Of a stretch of DNA of 64,000 bases, positions 46,535 to 60,000 are shown piece by piece. Numbering within the stretch: position 1 is the stretch's first letter; the number at the start of each line of letters is the position of its first letter. Under the pieces are notes generated by a model. The model was not told the origin of the DNA, made no database searches, and saw only the letters and a list, made by a program, of their open reading frames with translations. A program made the position numbers and the translations under genes. The DNA lies in the NCBI GenBank assembly GCA_025267735.1, contig CM046303.1, positions 36,655,380-36,719,379 on the forward strand, in the 5' to 3' direction. The stretch is from Mactra quadrangularis. Lineage: Eukaryota; Mollusca; Bivalvia; Venerida; Mactridae.

Positions 46535-46602
46535 CGTTAAGGCAATGAATGATGTTTCAAAATTTACGGACTAAAAACGAAACATCACTCAATGCCTAAA
46601 CG
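46535..46602. repeat. Hairpin at the broken 3' border of the LINE
   Basis: CGTTAAGGCAATGAATGATG (plus TTTC) at 46535-46558 pairs with 46579-46602 (20 of 24 bp) across a 20-base loop. It directly follows the point where the LINE similarity stops, so it may be one end of the sequence that interrupted the LINE. Confidence 0.75.
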
Positions 46603-49158
46603 ACCATATATTTGTTTACTTCAACACCGGTAGTTTCAAAATAGCGTCTAAATATGTCCGAGATTATTCGCAGCAAATGGCTGAGGAGTTCCGTTCTGTA
46701 ACGTTCGCGGTAACTGAACTCACCACCGTTCTTAAATAACCAATGTTATGAGTGAAAATTTAATCGAGTGAACGGGTAGATTAAACCAAATGTAAACATT
46801 ATTTAAATATAAACAAATGGTTAAACGTGTGTCTAAATTTTATGTTTGACTGGCTATAGAGTCCCAAGACGACGGGAAATCCGACGAAGGAACACTTAGT
46901 GTGGTTTAGGAAGTATGTCGGAAGATAGAATATAATATATCAGAATTACAGATTTTCATCTGCTACGCCGGATCGTTCATCGTTGAATTTGGGGATGTAT
47001 TAAGGGCCCTTTAAAGGTGATGTTTCGACACCTTTGGGGAAATGTCTGGTTAACAGTGGCGTTATGTTACACTGTTCAGGACATGTCCGGTTAACAATAG
47101 CATCATGTAATACTGTTCAGGACACCATCTTTAATATCAAATAGAAATATCTAAATGATTTTTTGTGTAAAATTAGTGATAAAAATGTAAAATAAAGTAG
47201 GATCATGAACTTTGAATGATGTAGGTATAATAAAAATACACTTACACACTATATTACATCATGTGTGATAAAAAATTTTTTGTTTTGTGTTATTGTATAT
47301 ACATTACGTATTTATGGTGGAGGGTTTTTATTTATTTATATCTTTTTGTACAACGCCATTGAATATGTAATATAGAAATAGGCGTTTAATCAAATGAAAA
47401 AGTTTAAGTTTTAAGTTGAATTTATTCGTCACCTCACATATAAGATGGAGTATGACAGTTTCTGCACTACTTCAAGACTAAGTGTTGGTGGAGTTGAGTT
47501 TCTGTATTATTATTTAAATAATGATAAAACTAGCAGTTTAAAACGAATAAATACTTTACTATCAATTCCGATCGTCATTCTGTTAAGATTTTAGAGATGA
47601 CAATCATTCCAACAGAAAATTGATTAATTAATTGAATATTTCATTAATTTTGATACGCATTCGTCACCAAATCGCACCGTAATCCAACGGTTGTATTATT
47701 ATTATTATAATCGTATCATAATACATTGGAATCATACCTTTATTTAATACTTCACTATCTCCTAAATATATATACATGTAAACAACAATAAATGGAACTT
47801 GTGCCTTTTTCGCTTAAATATTTACACCTATATTCAGCATTTTTGTTTACGAGGCATGACATATCAAGTATGCTAAATTCATTCGTTATGTCTTTATTTA
47901 AGATTCACAGCTTGTAGATTTTAACAATAATTTGTAATATAAACAGTTCATTTTTTTCGATGCAAGTAATGAAAGTCGAACCATTTTAAAAATAGGTAAT
48001 GTAAACGTTTTTAAGCACCATACTCTTGCAAGACATGCAATGCATGTTAAACACACTGTCCAGCCAATCCGCGAATGTCAATCCTACTGTAAGACAGTAA
48101 GAGAATGTCAAGCATATTATAAGGTGGACATCATTCGTCAAAAACCGTTATTAGCGATTTTCGAACTGTTTAATGAAGGAATAGTTGTTACTCTACCTAA
48201 CGGGCAATAACTGACTGATAAGTGCACTACAATTCAAGTAATGCTTTTGTGTGCCTGCCTGGAACATTTTCACCAATTCAAAAAGTTGTAAATCAAATAT
48301 TTAGCAAAGCAACTAAGGGTACTTTTATCACATAATAGTAATACATAAATGAATATCACTTATTATTCAATCTTCGCTGATGCACAATATTGTAATTTTG
48401 ACAAAAATACTTAACTCTACAAGTACAGCAATGAAGTGAAGGTAAGATAATTGTGCATAAGGCCACAACAAGTTGATGATATGTTCTACGGGTTTTTTTA
48501 GAAAAAAAATGGGGCGAGCGAGCGAAGAAAAAAAATCTTAATTCAGTTGCTCTATATAGCGGTTTGACCAAATTTTTATGAGCGAGCGAGGAAATAAAAA
48601 TATATTTTTTGTAAAAACCATCAAAATTAAGGTGGGAGCGAATCCATAGAACATATGATCAAATTTGTGTGACCTAATAGACATTTACAACCTAATCCGA
48701 AGTTGAATATGAAATCTAAAATTGAATAAGTACGGGGGTTTGCTCAAACGAATTTTGGTAATTACACATTAAGCCCTACAGTTCAGTGAGTTGCGTATCA
48801 AGTGTACATATGACTTGGGTGTATCTATGAATGAGTTTAAATTCGTGTGCTGCACAAGTTTATTTACAGACAAAGATAATTCGGGATTAAAACTTGATAT
48901 TAAAATGAGGTTTTTATAAGGTTGTGAACGTTTTTATTGGTAATCATACGCAACAAATTGTATTAAAACTATGAGTAATTTTGATAAAATTGTCTTCACA
49001 ACTGACTGAGGAATTCTAGAGGTACTTTTTTTCAGATCGCCAAATTTCCCGGTATGTAAAAATCATCGAGCTCAGGAATCCGATACTTTTGTAAGATTCC
49101 ATTACCGCAATTATATGTCCTGCGCATTCACGACGTTTACGTATAATTTTGTTTTAGG
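46603..49158. other. Gene-free stretch with small repeats
   Basis: At 47042-47123 a 41-bp unit (ATGTCTGGTTAACAGTGG... to GTTCAGGAC) is duplicated in tandem with about seven differences. At 48498-48600 a GGGCGAGCGAGCGAAG word and its relative GAGCGAGCGAGG lie in A-rich sequence, a dispersed repeat of unknown type. No gene is supported. Confidence 0.5.
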
Positions 49159-49432
49159 AGCAGTGGTCCAGTGGTAGAACTAGCGCTTAAGGGTCGAAAG
49201 GTCCCGGGTTCGATCCCCGCTAGGGGCACTGCTAATATTCTTGAGCAAGAAATTAACCTAAAATTGTTCCACTCCACCCAGGTGTAGATGTGTACTGTGA
49301 GGGATCGCCTACCTGAGGGTAATTTCAGTAACCAGGAGTTGTCGTACAAGATTGTAAAGTCGGCTGAACATGTAAATGGAAGCAGACTTTAAACCGCACT
49401 TTAACTTTAACTTTTAACTTTTATTTTAAACA
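49159..49432 (+). repeat. tRNA-derived SINE
   Basis: The head (about 49159-49233) folds like a tRNA: AGCAGTG at the 5' side pairs with CACTGCT at the 3' side, box A is TGGTCCAGTGGTAGAAC and box B is GGGTTCGATCCCC. It most resembles tRNA-Gly, without a normal anticodon arm. A non-tRNA body follows (TTGAGCAAGAAATTAACC, CACTCCACCCAGGTGTA) and a CTTTAA-type simple tail ends near 49432. This order of parts is typical of SINEs transcribed by RNA polymerase III and copied by LINE machinery. No clear target duplication was found. Confidence 0.85.
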
Positions 49433-50333
49433 CTTCAGGCACAAACTTGTATGTTTCCGGACGAACAGTGCAGAGGTAGAGTGTAATTATCGGTCCTCGA
49501 TTGGGATACATTTTGTAACCTAAAAGATAAAAGTTATCAGGAAAATTAAAAAAATCATTACAATACGCAACTCGAATATCTTCTAACAATAGTAACCCGG
49601 CGCGAAAAGTTGTTTTTAAACTAAATTACATTGATAAATTTGACAACAAACCAAACGAAATTAAACCATTTGGCCTGCGCATTAAAAACGACTTAAAAAT
49701 GATTAATATCAGCACTTCTACCGTTTTACAGAACTTTGATGAAAATGTCCCTCCAGTTAAGGATGTGACCTATTCTGAGATCCCGGGGCATTGGTCAAGG
49801 TCACAGGGACTTCATATGAGATAGAACACAGCATGGACTGCACACGGTCGTATAATGCCCTGCCCAGCGGAGCTCTTGTATTATATTAGTTTAATGTTTG
49901 CATAAGTTTTAAGCAAAAGCATGATACTTGAAAATTATCAGCGTTCAGTTTAGTAAAGGGGCTTTAAGGTTTTATAAAAAATGTGATTACCGTTTATTTG
50001 AAATGCTTTTTATTATAATTATCATTATTATTTTCACTATGGTCCTATATGTAGCTGAGACAACCAAAGTAGCTAAAAATCTATGTTATAGAAAAGAACT
50101 ATATTGAACTTGGTTTTGGAAGCTTTTAGATGTCCCGATGCTGAATCTTATCATCAATTATAGCTAGATCTGATACGTGTGATGCATTATGAAGTCCGTT
50201 TTCAATTATCACCAACTATATTAAATATACTAAAAATATGGGTTCTACCAAATCTATAATTGAAATTTAAAGATTTTTTTTAACTTTCCTTCGTCTCCAA
50301 ACTTTTGGTGGGTACTGTATGTCATTGTATATT
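49433..50333. other. Gene-free AT-rich sequence
   Basis: No exon or element end was recognised; a short CATTGGTCAAGGTCACAGGG segment near 49789-49808 stands out only by GC content. Confidence 0.35.
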
Positions 50334-51895
50334 CCCAGCAGGCAAACTGACGTTGAAACAACGTTGTTTCAACGTTGAACCACAACGTTGTTTTTATGTT
50401 GGATTTATTTTAGGATTTGAAAGTTGTGCCAACGTTGAAATATCAACGTTGATTCAACGTTGTGTTCAACGGTGATACAAGGTTAATTCAACGTTACTTC
50501 AACGCTCATTAGGTTGGTTGATGGTTGAAATCTGGTTGATAATTGGTTGTTATTAGGGTGATTTATAGTCGATTCCATGTTGATCTAAGGTTGGTTTTAG
50601 TTGAACTATAGTTGAAGGAGGTTGAATATAAGCTGTATTTAGCCCTTTTTCAGAGTTCGATCTAGATATATATTTGATCTAGATATCTGCCGACTGAAAA
50701 ACTGTATAACAAGGACAAATAAAAAACATGAGAAAAGATCCAATAATTTTACAATTTAATTACTATGTCAATGATAATGGGTCATTAACCCATACAAATA
50801 AGCAAACACTTAACTAAAAACTGTATAAAACTATAAGTAACAAATATTCAGCTTGGTCTCTTCTGCCCCTACCTCCAGACCTTTCTGGGGCATATTTTAA
50901 AAACTTCATTATGGTTCCATTGACTTTGCACTTCATGGCTCCCTAGTGATTCTGTAAAACTGACTCTGAAATCAAAAATATGAATCATAAGAATACAAAA
51001 AGAACTGCTGCAGTTTGATTTTCTTCACTCTGAGCCCTTAATATTTGGACACAAAACAGCGATCACTTCATTTTAATTACACACTAACAGTCTGTTCTAC
51101 AAAATACGCCAAGGTTAAATCGGCATGGGGTCGAATCGTCTCCGTGCAATTTGGCCTATTGGGTCGAATGACATCGGGACGAAACGTCTGAAACCCACCT
51201 ACTTGAAGTTTACATTATACAATGGATAAGTTTCTGTTAATTTTTCAACAAACAGAATTTGACATAATTTTTAAACACAGAATGCATTTAATAGAATGTT
51301 ATTTGCAGGCGTAAGACAAGGAAATAGAATATTTGATTTGAATAATGGCGCCGACAAGGCTTTCTTGAACACACATGATTTTCAACTCTTAAACCAGTCG
51401 TGGCGTGGGTGTTAAAAACAAATGATATCTATAAAACAGAACAATGACAAGTATAGTATGTTAGTATAATATCGTTGTACATACCTTCAAACTAATGTTT
51501 TCTAGACTAGATCTGCGTCAGCGCTTTAGAAAGTCGAGGTCAGCACTGCGCGTTTCTGAATGCGTCACGCATGCGCAGTTTCTAAACGCGCGAAAAGCAC
51601 TTTCTAGAATATTCGTTAGAGAATAAATTCAAAATAGTGAGAGAGTAACAGTTTCTATATTTCATAGTCAATAGAAAATATTTTGGGCATACTTTGAGGT
51701 GAAGATAATATACCATCTAAATAATCGCAAGAAAGCAATTTAAAATATACTACAACCATTATCAACGTTGTTTCAACGTCGGTTATCAACATCCGATGAT
51801 AAAATATTTATTTGTGGTTTAAAATTAGTTGATCAACGTACTGTCTCATTTTCAACGTTGTAACAACGTTGAATCAACGTCGTGTGCCTGCTGGG
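50334..51895. mobile_element. TIR element with CCCAGCAGGCA ends and CAACGTTG motifs
   Basis: Both ends begin CCCAGCAGGCA(A/C)AC then GACGTTGA. The palindrome CAACGTTG or a one-base variant occurs at least nine times in the first 190 bp and five times in the last 135 bp. The middle is not related. A GGTCGAATCGTCTC/GGACGAAACGTCTG pair near 51133 and 51177 and a CG-rich inverted stretch (51535-51600, GCGCGTTT...AAACGCGC) lie inside. No coding frame is seen. No target duplication is evident. I know this terminus as recurrent in invertebrates but will not name the superfamily. Confidence 0.8.
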
Positions 51896-52247
51896 TTATA
51901 GTGTCTGGTGGATTGGGACTGTGCTGGCGACCGATGCTACTTAACTCTTCATAAGAAGTTTGCCACTCAAAAAGTGTAAGAAACATTTAACTGCATGTCA
52001 AAAGGAAGATACATGCAACAAGGATTTGAATCCAGTTCTTAAGTATAGAGTATACTAGCCACTTGACCATGACTGGGGCTCAGTTCATGAATACTTACTC
52101 TGAAGAAAAAAGATTTTTGACCAAATTGTTCAACTTTTATGCTCTCCAATTACATTAAGCATGGCACAAGTTCACTCTACCATTATTCCTAGGATGCATA
52201 ACAGTAAACTTTCACACCATAAGCAATTATTTGTTTGCCTCATAAAT

Positions 52248-52560
52248 TTGTTTGTTTGTTTGTTTAGTTTAATGCCATAGCAACACATTGTAAAGGTCAT
52301 ATAATGGCAGTCATCCAACCTACTCACTCCTCCTGGAAAAGCTAAATCTCTGGATTTAGCTGTAAACCAACTACTAAGGGCATACTTTCTTCAGTGACAG
52401 ACAACTGCCCTACATAATTAAAAATCATTGGTAGGAGGGAGAATGGCCGAAGAAATAATTTCATGACCAAGCTCAACGCAAGTATGGACAGCCCCGGAAT
52501 CGAACCCACGACCCCTCGATCAGTAGACTTGCATGCTACCAACTGAGCAAGCCAGGCGGC
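52248..52560 (-). repeat. tRNA-derived SINE with 12-bp target duplication
   Basis: Read on the minus strand, the head has box A TGGCTTGCTCAGTTGGTAG and box B GTGGGTTCGATTCC, then an unrelated body and a tail of repeated CAAA units (52248-52265 on the + strand as TTTG). The dodecamer TGCCTCATAAAT flanks both sides perfectly (52236-52247 and 52561-52572). The intact duplication and intact boxes suggest a recent insertion. It differs in body and tail from the SINE at 49159. Confidence 0.92.
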
Positions 52561-52812
52561 TGCCTCATAAATACTAAATAGTCAAGTTCGAAGCACAACT
52601 TGAAGAACTCGCAAACCTTGATCAGTGAGAGATTTCATGGATTTTTAAGTCACATCATTGTCAGTTATCCCACCATACATTACTCCTCTATGCTTCTTTA
52701 TTTGGTTTAAAAGGCCATTTGGTTTAAAAAATCAAATTATCATGATGAATTAAATAGGCAGTTTCATTGGTTCCGCAAAGAAACTACTGCGGAAAACTAG
52801 CCAAGAAATTTA

Positions 52813-53499
52813 AGGGCCGGTCACACAGTCCCAACTAGCACGTAAACGCATGAATCAAGCATGAATTTTGGTTGTGCGTGCATGTCTGTCGAGGATTTGA
52901 ACATTTTTCTACGATTTACGCAATGAAAAATCACCGATACATTGCGCAAGAATTACATATCAATCACGCAAAAATCACTGACAAAGCACTTATAAACCAC
53001 GCATAAGCCCAAAAAGGGGCACAGAATTGAATGTGCCCAACGAAAGCTTCGCGGAAAACCACGCATATTCTGCGCATTATCACTGATAAACTGCGTATGA
53101 TTGGCCCATGATTGGCGCATGAACTACCCATAATGTGCGTCTGAGTAGCGTCCTTTCGACGCCGTTCCGCATATATAAACGGATGCGGGCTTCAGGACAC
53201 TTTCAAGCGCGATCGCTGATGTTCCACGCATGATTCGCGCATAATCCGCGTAAGAACTACGCAAAGAATATTTAAAACAACACAAAACTGCGTAAACTTT
53301 TACGCGAAGATAAATTTTGAACTGTTCAAAACCTGGAATAGCGTATAACGCTGATACGGCGCAGTTCCACTCAGAACTACAAATGCTCCACGTCAGAAAC
53401 GCTGATGAAACGCGAATATCATGGATGTATCACGTACGACTCTAGTTTTGTGCGTGATTTTTGCGTGATTTATGCGTTTTGGCCTATGTGACCGGCCCT
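52813..53499. mobile_element. Harbinger-like MITE with phased CGCA motifs
   Basis: The ends are AGGGCCGGTCACA in inverted orientation; TTA flanks both sides (52810-52812, 53500-53502). A TTA duplication with a GGGCC.GTCACA end fits the PIF/Harbinger group. It is 687 bp, much richer in CG than its surroundings, and full of (A/G)CGCA(T/A) and GCGTA words. In two runs these words are spaced exactly 11 bp apart (starts 53093, 53104, 53115, 53126, 53137, 53148; and 53226, 53237, 53248, 53259). No coding frame. Confidence 0.82.
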
Positions 53500-53502
53500 T
53501 TA

Positions 53503-56500
53503 GGTTTATATCTAATGTTTGGTTTGCCATTCAAAATGGTGGACTCCAAGAGGGATTTTTCTGAAGTGGGTGAAGAGAATCCCAGTATGATGTCATGGTT
53601 ATTTAAGAGCATTTACTTGTAACATGCGATTTCATTGGAAGATTGGTCTTCCCTGCCTCATGCATATTCATGAAAATGTGATTTTGCCAGTCAAATTGCC
53701 CATGGGAAACAGAAGAAAGTACTGAGATTGCCGACAATAAAGATACACATAAACTTGGATTAGAATTTTTATAACAAGAGCAAAAATCTATATCTGATGA
53801 AGTATGAAATGACAAAATAGTTCTTATATATTGTATACATGTATTCATATTTGATTAGAATCATTTCAAAAAGCCAAAATTGTGAGAAATGATCTATAGA
53901 TGCCATGCACTCTGACTCTTCTTCCTAAAAATCATTGAAAACACATAGCACATTTAATAGTTCTATACTCAGATCTAGCATAATTTCTGATGATTTTATT
54001 TGTTTACCATGATCAACTACATCTTAGATAACACAGACACATTAAAAAAACCCTTTAAACTGCAGTAATAAGAATGTGCAATTATAGAAATATAAATTTT
54101 GAAATTTATGTGACATAGTTCATCAGTTATAGATGTATACCCTTTAATAATTGAAAGAGAAAACACTTGATATAGTGTTACATTAATTTAATTTGACTTA
54201 TACACAATAAAATATAAATTAAAAGGTGTAATATCAAACATCATACATGTATAATAGTGAAAAAACATCATTGATGTTTTATTTGGTAATTATTTTATAA
54301 TATAGCTTGTTCACATTAACCTTAGATGTGGAAAACAATATTTGATATTTACTATCATTATACTTTTAATATCTTTTGAGTACATTAATCAGAAGTGATG
54401 CAGCTACCTTTCTCAAGCACTAGTCCAATTATTGGGTTATATAGTAGAGGGCATTACTATCAACTAAAAAAAATGTTATTTTTACAAGCCCAGATTCAAG
54501 TTGACTTGTCCAGGGCTTTGAATTAGTGTTTTAAGGTGATGACTGGCATAGTTTACGGTTATTGTAACAAAAAAACTATTCCAAGTAAAAATGAACAAGC
54601 TTTACTATAATGATCATTTACAACACACTAACAAACAAATAAACAATTAAACTTGTGCAAACACATCTACTGGCATACATATATTAAACTTCAATATAGT
54701 TAATTTGTATGATTTTAAATTTGGTAAAAAAGTCAAAGGATTACCTTATAATCATGTCAAAATGTAATTACCTAATTTTGGCAAAATTTACTAGTGTATT
54801 CTCGCTCAGTAAATTTCATTGTTTTGAAAGTACACCAATGCTTAAGAATGAGCCCAGTACATTTATGTTAACTATCAAATGACATAATTTTACCCAAAAT
54901 TTCAAAATTAAGTTCAACTGACAAATTATCGAGCGTATCTTAGACATATATAATTATGCATTTCTTTGTTTTAAATAGTTTGGCTTACTTGGAATATTCT
55001 TGCCCATATATTTCATAAATAAAAAGGTTCATATACACACAGTAGGGACATGGCTATATTGAACTCCAGTCACATGATATGTTTGTATGTTTATTCCATA
55101 CAAGGTTCACCAGGGCAGCATATTATCTAACATTTTGCGACAATTTAACAAGAATTCATGACTAAAATTTATGTCGTAAATCACTTGATAGGCCCCAGGT
55201 ACCTACACTATGAGGAATATAAGGAAGAAAGTATACAGACATTTCTTATGTCATAACAATTAACAATACATCACTAAATACAAGAGGAAAATTTCATGAA
55301 ACTAGTTCACATGACATCTTACAAATAATTAGTCATACAAAATCATTGAAAAAACCTCACAAACTTATACAAATAGCACTTTGCTGCATATCAACACATT
55401 GGTAAATAAATACTAAATACAAATTAAAATTTGATTATAAATAAAGCACAATCATTCACACATTAAACTACGGATGTAATTCTGAACTCAAAACATTTGA
55501 GGTTTTCCACCAGCATTTAAGAGGTACAAACAACGGTTTATTTCCACATTATCGCTGAAAATCATGTAACATAAAACAAATCCTTGTGTTCTCTTACACA
55601 AACTCTTTCATTGTAAAAGTGTATGTTTGTTTGTACCCAAGGGAAACCCCATTACTTTGAATTCTGGATAAAGTCTTTTAGACCTAGCCTGTACTTTTAG
55701 TATGTAGGATTTGTACAGTGATAGAATATTATCATCCTATCACTATGAACTCAAGTAACAGAAGGACGTAACAATTCTTACACACACAATTATATATTTT
55801 TGGTATTACTGGTGGATTAATTATGCTCTCAGTTCCATTACACTAACTGAGTAATGTATCCATATATACAAGTACAAATGCTTCCAACACTTACCCTGTC
55901 CAAATATATATACACTAAAAGAAAGCATAAATCATTTTCATTCAACCTTTACTTACAACCAATTTCTTTTTTATGAAGATATAAAAGTTAACCATGGCCA
56001 AAGGCTATAAAACTTAAAATCAAATTCCATGCTCAAAACTCAGTTTTAATAACAAGATTTATTTGTATCTAAGTCACAAAATCTGGCAATCCTTGTATAT
56101 TTGAACAAATGATTCAATACATGTAAAATAACTTTGCAAAGAATATACTCATATAATGTTTAATGATTAAATTCATAGTTGTTTTGCCAATAAAATATAA
56201 ATCTTCAATAAATGAGTTTTCAACATAGTGTATGTTCTTTAGTTTTATATTACCTCAAACATTTGCAACATATTGTAAGGAACAAAATAATGAAATTATA
56301 TTATAAATAAAAACACAGATAATTATCGCTAATACAATCTTGATGAATCAGTGTAAATCAAGTCTGTCAGTAAAGATAGATGTAGACTTGTTTTGCACTG
56401 ACCAATTAATCAGTCATAGAATGCAAAATATATTATCAAAGGGACATTAATCATTTGGAACACTGACATTTGCAAAGGCTACAATTGCTATCTTAATACA

Positions 56501-56694
56501 AAACTGTTGCATTATGTCTTATGTCTACAAGAGTAATACATCATACAATGGTTTTTATATATTTAGTATAGCATAAAAGGATATAAAAACATTAAGGATG
56601 GGAACATAAGATGAGAATACTACATCATTTTTTAAATCAATTTAAATACTTGATTAAATTGCATTGTAACTAGGAACACTTTTTAACATTATAC
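53503..56694. other. Gene-free AT-rich sequence
   Basis: No exon, RNA gene or element border could be supported on either strand. The frame at 53603-53848 on the minus strand shows no domain. The region could be intron or a long UTR of a gene outside the window. Confidence 0.4.
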
Positions 56695-57075
56695 AAAATG
56701 ACCTTTTACAAAATATCACCAACAACAATGAAATTTCATAAAATGTCATTTTACAAAATGACATCTTACAAAATATCATTTTAAAATAACAACGTACAAG
56801 ATATAATTCTACAAAATGAAATCTTACAAAATATCATTTTACAAAATATTTTACAAAATGTTATCTTACAAAATGACACATTACAAGATATCATGTTACA
56901 AAATGACATCTTACAAAATATCATGTTACAAAATGCTATCTTATGAAAAGAAATGTTACAAGATATCACTTCATAAAAATGACAACTTATAAAAAACATC
57001 TTACAATTTTTTTTACAAAATGATATCTTACAAAATGACATGATACAAGATATCATTTTACAAAATGCCATGAAA
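56695..57075 (+). repeat. 15-bp minisatellite, about 25 units
   Basis: Head-to-tail units close to TTACAAAATGACATC or TTACAAAATATCATT, mostly 15 bp with some of 12-16 bp. Because 15 is a multiple of three, the minus strand stays open for 102 codons with a CK/FCKI periodicity; that frame (56781-57089) is a by-product, not a gene. Confidence 0.92.
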
Positions 57076-60000
57076 CAAATGTGAATCATAAGACAACAAT
57101 GATATAAAACACCTTCAATGTATCAATAATTCAACAAAATACACTAACATTCATTAACATCAACTCATTTGCTTTCAACAAAATTGGTCCATTTTCAGCT
57201 ATAAAACAGACAACATAAAAAATTAATGGGAAAGCTATCAGACACAGTAATTATGTATTGATCATGTGCCTAATTTAGACAAGATAACAGTAAGTTTTAA
57301 ACATGAAAAAGTAAAAAACACAATGTTTTATAAGTCATATATAGGGCTCTATATCAGTCAGAATGATCAATACCATATTCATATCGATACAAAATGATCG
57401 ATATTTGATATATCATATGATATTTTAATGATAAATAGAACAATTATAAAACAGCAAAATAGTGCCGTTTAATTTATTTTAATTGTAGTAGCTCCATACT
57501 ACTAAATGCACTGTCTTATTAATATTTCTGGTATATGTATGAAGTTAGAATCAAGTCCATAAGTAGGTGCTGAGAAATTGAGTGGACATTGAAAAAGCTA
57601 CAGACCAACCAACCAACCGACAAGCTGACTCTTATATACTCCCCAAAAATATTCTTTTGAGAGGAATATACTAAAGTAATGAAAATATCATATAAGGCCA
57701 AGGTGTATATGGCCTTGATTTGACTTTACTTCAAACAATTCAGGTGTGAAAACCTCAAATCTGACTACCTTATATAAGTATAAAAAATATTGTAACTAAG
57801 CACTATTGAATATGAAAACCAGCATTGAAGAATTAGAACAAAGACTGTGTAGAATTCTTACAATACAAGACAATGATCTGGAAGAATTGTAATGAATTAA
57901 TGTATACAATATAACTATCAAAGGAGTGATAAAATATCATCTTTGACAATTCATCTATACAGTAACATATGCACAATTGTGATTTAACCTTGTTTATATC
58001 GGTCAGTAATCATGTAAGAAACATTTTAGCTTATCATAAAAAATTCCATGTTACATACTTATAGGTTATTATACATTTTACCGTACAATACGGAAATCCC
58101 CAACAAAGCAATCATGGCCATTCTTATCACCACCTAGTATTGTTTAGTGCACATGTACCCAACTGTCCAATACAAAAAAAATAAATATTTTATATATTGG
58201 ATTGTCACGTGGTACAAATGCAGATTGTCGATTGATTAGATTTATTAGATATATAATAATTCATGTTATTTGGTATACTACAAAAAATAAAGAATCATTA
58301 GCTTGATGTTCTCCACAGTGCAAAAACAATGAGCTCTGAGCATTCAACAATATGAATTTATAGCAATTTACAATACAGCAATTTCTGTAGAAAATTTCAT
58401 ATTCTATAAAACTAAACAAAAACCAGGATTATGCATCAACAATCTTTGGTACAGAATTCTGTATAAAACAAAAAGAAAACAAAAATTAATTGTTCAGGAT
58501 GTGAATTTTGCCGAAAGCTGCCAATTAAAGACACAAATTATAAATCTTGGACATCAAAAGAAAATTGTAGTATAGTGGTTACATCATAATAGAGGTGAAA
58601 ATTTCAAGTATTTCATGTTTCATGACTTTTTCGTGTTTGCTAGCGAGTATAATAAATTGAGGCCAATGCATATTATTGATAATGTTACTAGTACTTTATT
58701 TATGAATATCTCTGACAAAAATTGCGTAAGTAAATTGTTTTTGCAGCGCCTGGTTCCAAACTGTTTGTCATTCCACAATATTTCCACCATTTTTTTAACA
58801 AAAATGATAAAAGATTAATTTAGCAGACAGTTTTCTTCGTAGCTGGTCAACGATTAGACATGTGTAATAAATAGGGATTTTTTTCTATTCATATTTCCAT
58901 CTACATTTGTCAATGGATTTAGACAAAAAAATTCACCGAAGTATTGTCACCAAGTGCCTCTTTACCGTCCATATTTGGGTCACATAATAAATTATGGCTT
59001 TTCAAAGAGAATGAGAGCTCGATGCTTTCACTCGGGGGGTCGGTATCCGATGTCTAGCCGTTTGTGTCGGCAGACTTTGACCATTTCAGTTGTATCAAGA
59101 TTTTAACTTAAACTCAAACAGCAAAAATATGTCGTCAATTAGGGACATGTAAGTTTTATGCTGTTTGATACAAAGATTCATTTATATAAACGCTACATTT
59201 GAACTAGGTTCATGCAGTCATTGCAGGGCCTCAATTATTTTATTCATTCTACGTGACACACTGAAATTCTACCGTTATATCCAGCCACGAAAAGCATGCA
59301 AGACATGTGTCAAAATTTATGATAAGTTGTGTCTTAAGCGAGATTCACAAACTAAGACAAAAATAGACAGTAAATACTTAGTTTAATATATTCTTGCATA
59401 AAGGTCAAGCTCAGGTTAATATTGTTGGACTATACCAGTTAAGAAAAGATACAAATTATCAGTACATCATAATGATGTCCTATACAAGAGAGAATAACAC
59501 CAGATATATTGTTGTTGATTATTGATTGCTACTTTATACAATATCTAATCAAGTAAATACTCAATACAGAAATACACATTTCTCCCCTAGAAACCATAAC
59601 CAATCTAGAAATGATGTATGAAATAAAACATTAAGATTATTCATGCAACTTGTAAGCTATTAATGCATTGGTAACATCAATATCATGTATAGTAATCCTG
59701 TACTTAGTCTAAAATCGAAAATTTGCCATATGCTTCTAGATGAGATATTTCAATATATATTATTACTAACACGGTTTTCAATACAAAAAGAGCACTTTTC
59801 AATACAGAGCAAGCACTTAGGCTACTATAAAGACAATATGACTAAATAGATAAGATTTGTTTTGGGAAAGAATGCATACACTGGTACAAGAAAATCCAAC
59901 ATATGAATTAAAAATTTCACAAATTTTTTGTCCATGATATGCACATCAATACCAAGGATAACACAAGAAAGAGAAACTCTTATCTCCATTGTGGTCCTTG

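Noticed and set aside
49159..49233. Functional tRNA gene
   Set aside because: Although the acceptor stem pairs, the anticodon arm is abnormal and the sequence continues into a SINE body and a simple-repeat tail.
56781..57089. 102-codon minus-strand frame rich in CK/FCKI
   Set aside because: It is the translation of a 15-bp minisatellite whose unit length is a multiple of three, which keeps the frame open by chance.
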